Numbered from the stretch's first letter, positions 10,278 to 19,424 are shown. The stretch is 46,949 nt of DNA from Flammeovirgaceae bacterium (GCA_002691385.1 NZHT01000076.1:1-46949); one strand, 5' to 3'. The notes: generated by a model not told the origin, from the sequence alone. Numbers and translations: made by a program.

Positions 10278-11582
10278 ATGAAAAAAATAAATGGTGTAAT
10301 TCGAGCTTGGTGTACTTACGATCTTGCAAATTCAGTATACAACCTTGTAATCAACACAGCAATTTTTCCCATTTATTACACAGCTATTACGAGTCTAAAT
10401 AATGAAGACAAAGTAGACTTTTTTGGATTTGAAATGGTCAATTCCGTTTTGTATAGTTATGCTATTTCACTATCCTATCTTATTTCTGCTTTGTTACTCC
10501 CCATATTATCAGGTATCGCAGATTATACAGGTGAAAAAAAGAAGTATTTAAAAATTTTCACCTATTTGGGTGCCTTTGCCTGCATCGGATTGGTTTTTTT
10601 TACTGATGAAAATGCCCTTGAGTGGGGTATCTTCTGTGTTGTATTGGCCTCCGTAGGGTACAGTTCCGGATTAGTTTTTTATGATGCTTATCTTCCTGAA
10701 ATAGCACCGAAAGATATGACTGATCGAATCAGTGCTAAAGGTTACTCCTATGGCTATGCAGGGAGCGTTGTTCTCCTTTTGATAAGTATTTTAATTACCC
10801 AAAAATATGAAATGTTTGGATTTTTAGATGTCGGAGAAGCCACACGATTCGTCTTTGTCTTGGTAGGTATTTGGTGGATTGGATTCGCACAAATTCCTTT
10901 TAAATGGTTACCAAACAATCATTCTCATCGGAAAATACATCGACATATTCTTAGAAATGGATATGGAGAGCTGAGAAAAGTTTTTTGGGATTTAAAAGAA
11001 TTGAAAAACATGAAGATCTATTTAATAGCCTATTTTTTCTACAATATGGGAGTTCAGGCTATCATGCTACTGGCGGTATTATTTGGTACAAAAGAACTTG
11101 CCTTGACGCCAGCTCAACTCATACCAGCCATCATCATCATTCAATTCATTGCTATTTTAGGTGCGATTCTCTTCGCTCGACTTTCCGACTATAAGGGCAA
11201 CATATTTTCACTGACCAGCATGATTTTAATTTGGATAGGCATCTGTCTTTATGGATATACCGTTACCACGGTGGATCAATTTTATATTATCACAGCTATG
11301 GTTGGATTAGTCATGGGTGGTATCCAATCTTTATCAAGAGCTACATTCTCAAAGCTCATCCCATTCGATCACTCTGAAAAACATACCTCTTATTTCTCCT
11401 TTTATGATGTCACCTTCTACATTAGTGTAGTTTTAGGCACATTTATCTACGGTCTAATCGAACAAATTACAGGAAGTATGAGAAACAGCACCTTAGCTTT
11501 GGGTTTGTTTTTTATCATTGGCTTAGCTTTTCTTGTTTTTATTAAAATGCCAAATGAAAAATCTCAAACTTGCAAAACTTAA
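10278..11582 (+). CDS. MFS transporter, UMF1 / Atg22-like
   Basis: The 434-residue protein is highly hydrophobic with about twelve membrane segments. Family features are WCTYDLANSVYNLVINTAIFP at the N-terminus, FYDAYLPEIAPKDMTDRISAKGYSYGYAGS in the middle of the first half, and QSLSRATFSKLIPF in the second half. These are hallmarks of the UMF1/Atg22-like branch of the major facilitator superfamily. The yeast member releases amino acids from the vacuole; the substrate of bacterial members is unknown. The 3' end overlaps the start of the next gene by about 29 bp, which suggests coupled translation. A candidate promoter lies just upstream. Confidence 0.87.
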   Translation: MKKINGVIRAWCTYDLANSVYNLVINTAIFPIYYTAITSLNNEDKVDFFGFEMVNSVLYSYAISLSYLISALLLPILSGIADYTGEKKKYLKIFTYLGAFACIGLVFFTDENALEWGIFCVVLASVGYSSGLVFYDAYLPEIAPKDMTDRISAKGYSYGYAGSVVLLLISILITQKYEMFGFLDVGEATRFVFVLVGIWWIGFAQIPFKWLPNNHSHRKIHRHILRNGYGELRKVFWDLKELKNMKIYLIAYFFYNMGVQAIMLLAVLFGTKELALTPAQLIPAIIIIQFIAILGAILFARLSDYKGNIFSLTSMILIWIGICLYGYTVTTVDQFYIITAMVGLVMGGIQSLSRATFSKLIPFDHSEKHTSYFSFYDVTFYISVVLGTFIYGLIEQITGSMRNSTLALGLFFIIGLAFLVFIKMPNEKSQTCKT

Positions 11583-12012
11583 TCTCCCTGACATAAATCC
11601 AACAATCTTCTGGCGAGATAATGTGACTTACATTAAGGATGAAATCCGTAAAAAAGAACTCGTGCTTACTCCTGAGGAATGGGTGCGACAACATTTTTTG
11701 CACCTTCTTATAAAAAACCTCAATTATCCAAAAGCCTTAATCAATATCGAAAAAGGTCATCAATATCTGCAACAACAAAAAAGGACTGATATCCACATAT
11801 ACGATCGAACAGGTTCTATCTATCTTTTGGTTGAATGTAAGGCCCCGAATGTTAAATTATCAGCTAATACCCTCCAACAGATCAGCGGCTACGACGCTGC
11901 ATTAGACGCTCGACACCTAGCAATTACAAATGGCATGAAGCATTATGTATGGAAAAAAACACTTATAAATAACAAATATGAACAACTGTCTGAATTTCCG
12001 TTGTTCACCTAA
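11554..12012 (+). CDS. Stand-alone HsdR N-terminal-type (PD-(D/E)XK) domain protein
   Basis: The 152-residue protein matches the type I restriction enzyme R-subunit N-terminal domain (HSDR_N_2). The segments LTPEEWVRQHFLHLL, RTDIHIYD and LLVECKAPNVKLS carry the nuclease core D...ExK, and QISGYDAAL follows it as in HsdR. It has no helicase part and no neighbouring hsdM or hsdS, so it is not a restriction system as seen here. Small proteins of this kind are widespread in Bacteroidota and their role is unknown. An upstream TTG at 11533 would add seven residues; I prefer the ATG at 11554. The gene overlaps the transporter at its start and shares stop-codon bases with the convergent ald at its end. 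Confidence 0.82.
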   Translation: MKNLKLAKLNLPDINPTIFWRDNVTYIKDEIRKKELVLTPEEWVRQHFLHLLIKNLNYPKALINIEKGHQYLQQQKRTDIHIYDRTGSIYLLVECKAPNVKLSANTLQQISGYDAALDARHLAITNGMKHYVWKKTLINNKYEQLSEFPLFT

Positions 12013-13121
12013 AGCAATAGATCTAAATTACCCATTTCATAATTAAACGCCTCAGCGACTCCAGAATAAACAATTTTTCCATCAATGATATTTAACCCTT
12101 TTTTTAATTCATTATTTGACTTGCAACCTTTTTTCCAGCCTAAATCCGCCAATATTAAGGCATATGGCAGGGTTGCGTTGGTCAATGATAAAGTAGATGT
12201 ATAAGGTACTGCTCCGGGCATATTAGCTACGCAATAATGTACAACGTCATCAATAATATAAGTTGGATCCTCATGAGTGGTCGGTTTACAAGTTTCAATA
12301 CATCCTCCTTGATCAACGGCAACATCAACCAGTACCGTTCCTGATTGCATATCTTTAAGCATATCATGCGTAATGAGATGGGGTGCTTTGGCTCCTGGAA
12401 TTAAAACGCCTCCTACAATGAGATCACATCTACCTATGATGTTTCGTATATTATATTCACTACTCATACAAGTATTGACATTAGCTGGCATGATCTCATC
12501 TAAATACCTTAAGCGAGACAAATTCACATCCATAATAGTGACATCTGAACCCATACCGGCAGCAATCTTTGCGGCATTCATTCCCACAATACCACCTCCC
12601 AAGATAAGAACTCTTGCAGGAGGAACACCAGGCACCCCTCCCAAAAGAACTCCTCTCCCCTTGAAAGGCTTTTCCAAATATTTAGCTCCTTCCTGAATAG
12701 ACATTCTACCAGCTACCTCTGACATGGGAATGAGCAAAGGCAAAGACTTATCTGCCTTTTCTACCGTTTCATAAGAAAGGCATACAGATCGGCTTGCCAT
12801 CATTGCATCAGTCAATGGCTTTGATGAGGCAAAATGAAAATAGGTGAATACCAATTGATCTTTCTGAATTAATGCATACTCTGATTCAATAGGTTCCTTG
12901 ACCTTCATAATCATTTCAGCAATTTCATAAATTTCTGACGCCTGAGATAATATTTTTGCTCCGGCATCAAGATATTCTTTATTTAAAAATCCACTACCTG
13001 TACCTGCATTAGACTGAACATAAACCTCATGCCCTTTTTTACTCAATTCTTTTGCCCCACTAGGAGTCAAAGCTACCCTACTTTCATTATTTTTTATTTC
13101 AGAAGGAATCCCAATTATCAT
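12009..13121 (-). CDS. ald: Alanine dehydrogenase
   Basis: The 370-residue protein is a full-length AlaDH/PNT-type enzyme. The residues expected for pyruvate and alanine binding and catalysis sit at the classical positions: R15, K75 in MKVKEP, and H96 in TYFHFA. The NAD-binding loop is GGGIVGMNAAK and the region VDVAVDQGGCIE is also characteristic. It interconverts L-alanine and pyruvate with NAD+ and ammonia, and so serves alanine catabolism or ammonia assimilation. The gene is divergent from the E1 gene across a 284 bp spacer, and both products handle 2-oxo acids. Confidence 0.95.
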   Translation of the reverse strand: MIIGIPSEIKNNESRVALTPSGAKELSKKGHEVYVQSNAGTGSGFLNKEYLDAGAKILSQASEIYEIAEMIMKVKEPIESEYALIQKDQLVFTYFHFASSKPLTDAMMASRSVCLSYETVEKADKSLPLLIPMSEVAGRMSIQEGAKYLEKPFKGRGVLLGGVPGVPPARVLILGGGIVGMNAAKIAAGMGSDVTIMDVNLSRLRYLDEIMPANVNTCMSSEYNIRNIIGRCDLIVGGVLIPGAKAPHLITHDMLKDMQSGTVLVDVAVDQGGCIETCKPTTHEDPTYIIDDVVHYCVANMPGAVPYTSTLSLTNATLPYALILADLGWKKGCKSNNELKKGLNIIDGKIVYSGVAEAFNYEMGNLDLLL

Positions 13122-13405
13122 GATTAAATCATTTAGAACATATCGATTTTAAGGTAAATATAAGTTGGTAATTGAAAATAAAAAATAGTGCCTTTTATTA
13201 AAATTTATATAGGAAAATAAACAAAATGAAGAATCAAAATTCGCATCTAATTTATATGGGATTCTCAAAATAAAATGAACTTTAATTTTGTTAGAAGGTC
13301 TTATTTATTTTAAAAAAAACCCTGACTGACTGTGACACATCAGATTATAGTGATTTATTATTATCTTGCGGATGATTCAATGTTGCTCCTTCGCTCGAGG
13401 TAAAT

Positions 13406-15805
13406 ATGAGTTCAAACTCAAACAAAACAATAATTTCCCCCAAAGATAAAATCTTAGAAGATTATCTCTTAGCTGTTCAAAGTAGAGAAATTAGTTTACT
13501 AGGAAGAAAAGAAGTCTTCATGGGAAAAGCTAAATTTGGAATATTTGGCGATGGGAAAGAAATTGCTCAAATAGTTTTTTCCAAAATGTTCAAAAAAGGG
13601 GATTGGAGATCAGGCTATTATAGAGATCAAACCTTAATGATGGCATTGGGATTGTTGACTCCTGAGCAGTTCTTTGCCCAACTTTATGCTCATGCAGACA
13701 TACAATTTGAGCCGTCTTCTGGAGGACGCATGATGAACAGCCATTATGGTACGCGATCCCTCGATCCCTCAGGCCAATGGAAAAACTTGACCGATCAGAT
13801 AAATTCAAGTTCTGACATATCGCCCACAGCATCACAAATGCCCCGCTTACTGGGTCTTGCTTTTGCTTCTAAATTGTTCAGAAACAACAAATCTCTTGAC
13901 GATTTTACTCATTTCTCAAATAATGGCAACGAGGTAGTTTTTGGTACCATAGGAAACGCTTCAACTTCTGAAGGTCATTTTTTTGAGATTATGAATGCGG
14001 CGGGAATACTACAAATACCCATGGTTTTAGCTGTTTGGGATGATGGGTATGGTATTTCCGTACCCAATACCATTCATACCATTAAAGAAAGTATTTCAAA
14101 AGTAATGAAAGGCTTTCAACGTGAGAAGGGTACCAATGGTATTGAAGTCTTAGTTGCTCGAGGTTGGAATTATCCAGAAATGTCTGCTGTTTTTGAAAAA
14201 GCTACATTCCTTGCCCGACAGAAGCATGTGCCTTGTTTGGTTCATATCACAGAGCTCACACAACCCCAAGGACATTCCACCTCAGGTTCTCATGAACGCT
14301 ATAAATCTAAAGAACGCTTACTTTGGGAAAGTAAGTTTGATTGCAATCTAAAGATGAGGGAGTGGATTCTTGCCGAAAAAATTGCTGATGAAGCCGTGCT
14401 CTCTGAAATTGAAAGAGAGGCTAAAATAGTTGCTAAAAATGCACGGAATATGGCTTCAAAGAACTATTTTCGGGAAATTAAATCAGATCAAAAACAAGCC
14501 TTAGCTCTTATAGGAAAAATGATCAATGCGTCCCAGCATAAAATACAACTTTCTAATATTTATAACGACCTTGAGCAAAATATATTTCCTTTAAAATCAG
14601 ATGTCGTCAAAGCGTGTACGTCCATTATTCGGACTTTAGCCAAGTATGATAACGTAAATAAAGAAGACCTAAAAAATTGGTTGGAAACAAAAAAAGATAA
14701 ATACTACAAAGATTATGGTTCACATTTGACCAGTGAATCTAAAGATTCTGCTCTAAAAATTAAAGGAGTCCAACCTATCTATGATAACAACACGCAATGG
14801 GTAGATGGAAGGAAAATCCTTAACCTTTGTTTCGACCACCACTTATCAAATAACCCCTTGGTTATTGCTCTGGGTGAAGATGTGGGCAAGATAGGAGATG
14901 TCAATCAAGGGTTTGCGGGAATGCAAGAAAAATATGGAAATCTGCGAGTTATTGATACTGGGATTCGTGAAAGTGCGATCATCGGTAAAGGAATTGGTGC
15001 AGCATTGCGCGGGTTGAGACCCATTGCAGAAATTCAATACTTGGACTATTTGCTGTATTCCATCCAAATATTATCTGATGATTTGGCTACTACCCATCAC
15101 CGTACAAAAGGTGGTCAAAAAGCACCTCTCATTATTAGAACGAGAGGACACCGTCTCGAAGGAATGTGGCATTCTGGATCTCCTATGGGAATGATTTTGA
15201 ATGCTGTGAGAGGTATTTATGTTGCAGTGCCTAGAAATATGACGCAAGCCGTTGGATTTTACAACACCTTCTTAGCCTCAGATGACCCCGCAATTATCGT
15301 TGAAACACTCAATGGTTATCGTCTTAAAGAAAAAATTCCAAATAATTTATTTGAAATAAAAACCCCTCTAGGTAACCCTGAAATATTGCAAGAAGGAAAT
15401 GACTTAACGGTAGTCACTTATGGCTCTATGTGCCGAATTGTTCTGGAAGTTGCAGCAGAACTTACCGAACTAGAGATATTTATTGAAGTAATTGATGTTC
15501 AAACCCTTCTACCTTTCGATCTTTCCAAAACCATTGTAAAGTCACTTCAAAAAACCAACGCAGTTTTATTTGTTGATGAAGATGTTCCTGGGGGTGCCAC
15601 GGCCTTTATGATGCAACAAGTTCTGGATAGAGACGATGGTTATCAATGGCTTGATGTATCACCTAAAACCTTAACTGCAAAAAATCACAGACCCACTTAC
15701 GGAAGTGACGGTGATTATTTCTCGAAACCAAATGCAGAAGAAGTTTTTGAGGTAGTATATAACATAATGAGTGATAAAAATCCCAACAAGTATCCTGAAA
15801 TCTAA
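13406..15805 (+). CDS. Fused E1 alpha/beta 2-oxoacid dehydrogenase (branched-chain type)
   Basis: This 799-residue protein is a tandem fusion of the E1 alpha and E1 beta subunits of a thiamine-diphosphate-dependent 2-oxoacid dehydrogenase. The alpha part (about 1-370) contains GDWRSGYYRDQTL and the thiamine-binding stretch GNASTSEGHFFEIMNAAG near residue 183. The beta part (about 470-799) starts with RKILNLCFDHHL, then ALGEDVG near 489, followed by DTGIRESAIIGKGIGAALRGLRP and DEDVPGGATAFM. It decarboxylates a 2-oxo acid and passes the acyl group to an E2 lipoyl protein, which is not in this window. Fused forms are common in Bacteroidota and usually annotated as branched-chain or 2-oxoisovalerate type. 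The exact substrate cannot be fixed by sequence. Confidence 0.9.
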   Translation: MSSNSNKTIISPKDKILEDYLLAVQSREISLLGRKEVFMGKAKFGIFGDGKEIAQIVFSKMFKKGDWRSGYYRDQTLMMALGLLTPEQFFAQLYAHADIQFEPSSGGRMMNSHYGTRSLDPSGQWKNLTDQINSSSDISPTASQMPRLLGLAFASKLFRNNKSLDDFTHFSNNGNEVVFGTIGNASTSEGHFFEIMNAAGILQIPMVLAVWDDGYGISVPNTIHTIKESISKVMKGFQREKGTNGIEVLVARGWNYPEMSAVFEKATFLARQKHVPCLVHITELTQPQGHSTSGSHERYKSKERLLWESKFDCNLKMREWILAEKIADEAVLSEIEREAKIVAKNARNMASKNYFREIKSDQKQALALIGKMINASQHKIQLSNIYNDLEQNIFPLKSDVVKACTSIIRTLAKYDNVNKEDLKNWLETKKDKYYKDYGSHLTSESKDSALKIKGVQPIYDNNTQWVDGRKILNLCFDHHLSNNPLVIALGEDVGKIGDVNQGFAGMQEKYGNLRVIDTGIRESAIIGKGIGAALRGLRPIAEIQYLDYLLYSIQILSDDLATTHHRTKGGQKAPLIIRTRGHRLEGMWHSGSPMGMILNAVRGIYVAVPRNMTQAVGFYNTFLASDDPAIIVETLNGYRLKEKIPNNLFEIKTPLGNPEILQEGNDLTVVTYGSMCRIVLEVAAELTELEIFIEVIDVQTLLPFDLSKTIVKSLQKTNAVLFVDEDVPGGATAFMMQQVLDRDDGYQWLDVSPKTLTAKNHRPTYGSDGDYFSKPNAEEVFEVVYNIMSDKNPNKYPEI

Positions 15806-15806
15806 A

Positions 15807-16583
15807 TTAATCTCTGGTAATGTTTACCAAAACAAAGTCTGAAGTCTCAGCTATATTACTTTTATTTAAATTTCGATCATAAATATAAAATTTCATCTTA
15901 ATCGAATCGTTTCTAAATGTTTGTTGAAATCCTTGAGAGAGCATTGCAAAAGAAATATCTCCCTTCAATGTTTTTCCTATATTTTCTTGATCGAAAACAG
16001 GAATCCGTGAGTTAAAAAATTCAACACAGCCACCTTGACTAAAATCATCATTAATTAACTGATATTCGCCTCTTATTTTTTTATAAAAATTAACATAAAT
16101 GTTTTTGTTGAATATATTTTTTTTAATTAAAAAAGTATCTACTTGATCCGCATCTAGTGGATCCATATTTAAATCGGTGGTAACTAGATAGTCTGCACAG
16201 CCAAATTCAGGCAATGATTGATCAAAGTCATAATTACCAGAAAAAACCACTTCGCCACCATAGGACGTTGCTAAAATGAGAGGTTCATTAAAACTTAATT
16301 GACCATACTCGATTAAATAATACTCTGAGTCAACTTCCTGGACAACATAATTAAAAGAATGATAAGGGGGATAAACTTCATCAACTGAAAGACCTACATC
16401 TCCATCTCCATCTTCAAAATTGAAAGTCAAAATCAAACTATCTGCGGCACCATCGACTTCAACAAACTCAATCCGATTGAAGGAAATAGTCGGCTCATCA
16501 GGTAAATAAGGAGCCTCATAACAGCCAGTCAATGAGATTGAAGCCGAGCAATAACCTAAATATTTAAGTATTTTATTTAACAT
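15807..16583 (-). CDS. Putative lipoprotein of unknown function
   Basis: The 258-residue product (ATG at 16583; an in-frame TTG at 16595 would add four residues) has a short hydrophobic N-terminus ending in the lipobox SLTGC, so the mature protein should be lipid-anchored at that cysteine. The rest is beta-rich and acidic, with NFEDGDGDVGLS, an Asp/Gly-rich turn that may bind calcium, and a pattern of alternating hydrophobic strands. I do not recognise a named family, although such D-G-D-G-D lipoproteins are frequent in Bacteroidota envelopes. It is convergent with the E1 gene, with one base between stops, and divergent from the LuxE-like gene. Confidence 0.75.
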   Translation of the reverse strand: MLNKILKYLGYCSASISLTGCYEAPYLPDEPTISFNRIEFVEVDGAADSLILTFNFEDGDGDVGLSVDEVYPPYHSFNYVVQEVDSEYYLIEYGQLSFNEPLILATSYGGEVVFSGNYDFDQSLPEFGCADYLVTTDLNMDPLDADQVDTFLIKKNIFNKNIYVNFYKKIRGEYQLINDDFSQGGCVEFFNSRIPVFDQENIGKTLKGDISFAMLSQGFQQTFRNDSIKMKFYIYDRNLNKSNIAETSDFVLVNITRD

Positions 16584-16672
16584 TTTACAAAGCAAAGTAA
16601 AGGTATTTACCCATATAATAGAAGTAATTCTATCTTTACACTTTATTGCAAATTAAAAAATTAATTCGCTCT

Positions 16673-17641
16673 ATGAGTTTTTATCAAGACTTCAAAAATA
16701 CAATTTTAGATATCACAAGTGATAACTTCAAAGACAGAAGTCTCGCATTGTTTGATTACCAATACGATACTAATGAAGTATATAGGTCCTATTGTACCCA
16801 TTTAAAAATAAAAAAAAAAAACATTCGACGGCTAGAAGATATCCCATTTTTACCTATCGGATTTTTTAAAAATTATGAGATAAAATCGGAGCACTGGACT
16901 CCTGAGAAAATATTTTTATCCAGCGGCACAACACGAGGTAATAAAAGTAAAAATTTGGTGCGTGATCTTGATTTTTTTCGCCAAATGACTAAAAATACAT
17001 ACGAGCAATTTTTTGGTCCATTGGATCAGCAGATAATTTTGGGGCTTCTTCCTTCCTATTTAGAGCAGGGTCATTCCTCCTTGATCGAAATGATCAATTA
17101 TTTTTTTAATCATGCCCAAAAAGGATCCGGATACATCGATATGCAAAACCCAAATTTGAGCCATTTATTAAATGATGATTCTAAAAAAACATTAATTGGA
17201 GTGAGCTATGCTTTGCTGGAGATAGCTGTCAAAAACCCAAGCAGTAAAAACTTATCCATAATGGAAACAGGAGGAATGAAAGGCAGAAAGAAAGAAATAG
17301 TGAGAGAACAACTGCACCATATGATAAATCAAGGATTCCGTCCAAAAAATCTATTTACTGAATATGGAATGACCGAGCTCTATTCCCAAGCTTATGCAAA
17401 AGAAAATGGAAACTTAATGTTTCCTACTTGGGCAAGGTGTTTGATTCGAGACATCAATGATCCTTTCACCTTTGCTAAAAAAGATATTACAGGGGGAATA
17501 AATATAATTGATTTGGCCAATATCAGTACGTGCGCTTTTATTGAAACTAAAGATCTAGGTAGAAAGATAGATGCATTTAAATTCAATGTAATGGGTCGTT
17601 TTGATGGTAGCGAAATAAGAGGTTGCAACCAATTATTCTAA
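16673..17641 (+). CDS. LuxE / PaaK-like acyl-protein synthetase family protein
   Basis: The 322-residue product belongs to the LuxE-type branch of the adenylate-forming superfamily. The phosphate-binding loop reads SSGTTRGNKS near residue 83 and the A5-like motif reads TEYGMTELYSQAY near residue 230. The N-terminal region contains IPFLPIGFFKNYEIKS, which is typical of this family. Such proteins activate an acyl group with ATP. In Bacteroidota the gene is found without luciferase genes, so a role in bioluminescence is not implied and the substrate is unknown. The ATG at 16673 is preferred to the in-frame TTG at 16646. Confidence 0.82.
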   Translation: MSFYQDFKNTILDITSDNFKDRSLALFDYQYDTNEVYRSYCTHLKIKKKNIRRLEDIPFLPIGFFKNYEIKSEHWTPEKIFLSSGTTRGNKSKNLVRDLDFFRQMTKNTYEQFFGPLDQQIILGLLPSYLEQGHSSLIEMINYFFNHAQKGSGYIDMQNPNLSHLLNDDSKKTLIGVSYALLEIAVKNPSSKNLSIMETGGMKGRKKEIVREQLHHMINQGFRPKNLFTEYGMTELYSQAYAKENGNLMFPTWARCLIRDINDPFTFAKKDITGGINIIDLANISTCAFIETKDLGRKIDAFKFNVMGRFDGSEIRGCNQLF

Positions 17642-17749
17642 ACTAAAACAATATTTAATAAAAAAATCAGCGTGCCAAGTAAATTTGAAGCCAAAAAATG
17701 GAATTTCCCAAAAAAAAAGATAACTTCACATTATAAACATTTGAAAAAC

Positions 17750-17878
17750 ATGAAAAAATTCTTGTTAATAAGTTTCTTTCTGGTTGCAATGGGTGCTTGC
17801 ACACAAAAATTATGCCCTACGTACTCACAATTAGATGCAATAAATGGTGAGCACACAAATGTAGCTACTAAAGCTTAG
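17750..17878 (+). CDS. Tiny lipoprotein (42 residues)
   Basis: The 42-residue product starts with MKK and a strong hydrophobic core and ends its signal with the lipobox VAMGAC, giving a cleavage site before C17. Only about 26 residues remain after processing, with the motif QKLCPTYSQLDA near their start. An in-frame alternative start at 17672 gives a basic, lysine-rich extension that does not look like a signal peptide, so the ATG at 17750 is preferred. Very small lipoproteins with a CPxY-like motif seem familiar from Bacteroidota, but I know of no function. The last 11 bp overlap the end of the convergent regulator gene. Confidence 0.65.
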   Translation: MKKFLLISFFLVAMGACTQKLCPTYSQLDAINGEHTNVATKA

Positions 17879-19043
17879 TTCTATTGGTCAGATTGGTATG
17901 GTCTTTAATGTCTTTACCTGAAATTTCATTTTCGCAAAGTATTACCAACCGTTCAACAACATTCCTCAGCTCTCTTATATTACCTGGCCAAAGGTAATGG
18001 TTTAAAGTGTCACGTGCGTCCAATTTAATTGACTTCAAAGGTATACCATAGGAAGTGCACACTTCTTTCAAAAAATAATCAGTTAAAGTAACAATATCTT
18101 GAGCTCTATCTCTAAGAGGAGGAACTTCGATCAAGATAACGCTCAATCGGTGGTACAAATCCTCTCTGAAATTGCCATTAGCGATCTCATGTTTTAAATT
18201 TTTATTGGTTGCAGCTACGACTCTGACATCTACCTTAATGGATTTTTCTCCGCCTACTCGAGTAATTTGATTTTCTTGTAGTGCCCGAAGTACTTTTGCT
18301 TGGGATGACAAACTCATATCACCAATCTCATCTAGGAACAGAGTACCTTGATGCGCTTGCTCAAATTTTCCGATACGTTGTTTGTTTGCAGAGGTAAAAG
18401 CCCCTTTTTCATGACCAAATAATTCACTCTCAATTAATTCTGATGGAATAGCAGCACAATTTACTTCAATGAAATGCTTATTTGACCGATCACTTTTTTC
18501 ATGAAGCCATTTTGCCACTAATTCTTTTCCAGTACCATTTTCACCTGTAACCAATACTCTGGCTTGGGTAGGAGCTACTTTTTGAATTACAGATTTAACT
18601 CTATTAATTTCCGGTGAGTCACCGATAATCTCTGTAGTTCCATTGATTTTCTTTTTAAGTACCTTAGTCTCCTGAATTAAATATTCTTTATCAAGGGCAT
18701 TCTTAATAGTTAATAACAATCGATTAAGATCTGGTGGCTTTTCAATAAAGTCAAACGCTCCTTTTTTAGTAGCTTCAACTGCTATTTCAATCGTCCCTTG
18801 AGCAGTTATCATGATAAAAACAGCTGCTATTCCTTGTAAATTTGCCGCCTCAAGAAGTTGAATACCGTCCATTTTAGGCATTTTTACATCACAAAGAACC
18901 AAATCAACCTGATGTTTTTTTAAATAAGATAAACCTCCCTCACCATCACTAGCCTGTCCTACCCTATAACCTTCAAATTCAAGAATTTCAATTAAGGTAT
19001 CTCGAATACTCTTTTCATCATCAACAATTAAAATATGGGCCAT
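17868..19043 (-). CDS. NtrC-type sigma-54-dependent response regulator lacking a C-terminal HTH
   Basis: The 391-residue protein has a receiver domain (1-120) with D8, D9, phosphoacceptor D52, T80 and K102. An AAA+ domain follows (about 140-375) with Walker A GENGTGKE at 167-174, GAFTSA at 214-219 in place of the usual sigma-54-contact GAFTGA, and Walker B LFLDEI with D238 and E239. The sequence ends soon after WPGNIRELRNVVERLVI, about 50-70 residues short of the Fis-type helix-turn-helix found in canonical NtrC. It should still bind and remodel sigma-54 holoenzyme on phosphorylation, but its promoter targeting is unclear. No histidine kinase gene is adjacent. The start lies only about 20 bp after the end of rnpB on the same strand. 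Confidence 0.9.
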   Translation of the reverse strand: MAHILIVDDEKSIRDTLIEILEFEGYRVGQASDGEGGLSYLKKHQVDLVLCDVKMPKMDGIQLLEAANLQGIAAVFIMITAQGTIEIAVEATKKGAFDFIEKPPDLNRLLLTIKNALDKEYLIQETKVLKKKINGTTEIIGDSPEINRVKSVIQKVAPTQARVLVTGENGTGKELVAKWLHEKSDRSNKHFIEVNCAAIPSELIESELFGHEKGAFTSANKQRIGKFEQAHQGTLFLDEIGDMSLSSQAKVLRALQENQITRVGGEKSIKVDVRVVAATNKNLKHEIANGNFREDLYHRLSVILIEVPPLRDRAQDIVTLTDYFLKEVCTSYGIPLKSIKLDARDTLNHYLWPGNIRELRNVVERLVILCENEISGKDIKDHTNLTNRTKL

Positions 19044-19061
19044 ATTAATTCAATTAAAATT

Positions 19062-19422
19062 AAACAAGCAAATAAGCCGGGTTCTGTACTCTATTAAGAA
19101 AAATCTTAATACTGTCCCATCATTTATCTAGTTTCAAAATCACTTTTGAAATCGAACGGTCTACCCTTCTTGCATGAGCGAGTAACTCTTAATCGCAAGA
19201 TCTATTTGACCTTTCAGCCCGTAAGGTTTACAATGCACCTTAACTCACGCTAAGATCGGTGAGCTCTTACCCCACCTTTTCACCCTTATCTCAAACAAGT
19301 CGAGACGGTATATTTTCTGTTGCACTATCTCCTTTTAAAAAAAGACTTCCCATTAAGAAGTACGGTACTCTGTGCTGCCCGGACTTTCCTCCTCAATATT
19401 GAGGCGATGAGCTCGCTTGCTT
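19062..19422 (-). ncRNA. rnpB: RNase P RNA (bacterial type A)
   Basis: The minus strand carries the universal RNase P RNA elements. Near the 5' end, GAGGAAAGTCCGGGC is followed by CAGAGTACCG. The 3' end reads GAGTACAGAACCCGGCTTA. AAGCAA at the 5' end can pair with TTGCTT at the 3' end to form the outer part of P1. The length of about 360 nt fits class A. The RNA is the catalytic subunit that removes 5' leaders from pre-tRNAs. No protein reading frame covers the segment. Ends are estimated from the P1 pairing and the candidate promoter just upstream, so each may be off by several bases. Confidence 0.93.
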
Positions 19423-19424
19423 TA

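Noticed and set aside
11554-12012. Possible type I restriction-modification system
   Set aside because: Only an HsdR N-terminal-type domain is present; no hsdM, hsdS or helicase in the window.
13122-13405. Possible riboswitch or leader before the E1 gene
   Set aside because: The 284 bp spacer is AT-rich and has no clear conserved aptamer core or terminator hairpin that I can see.
16673-17641. LuxE-like gene as evidence for bioluminescence
   Set aside because: No luxA, luxB, luxC or luxD nearby; LuxE-like adenylating proteins are common in non-luminous Bacteroidota.
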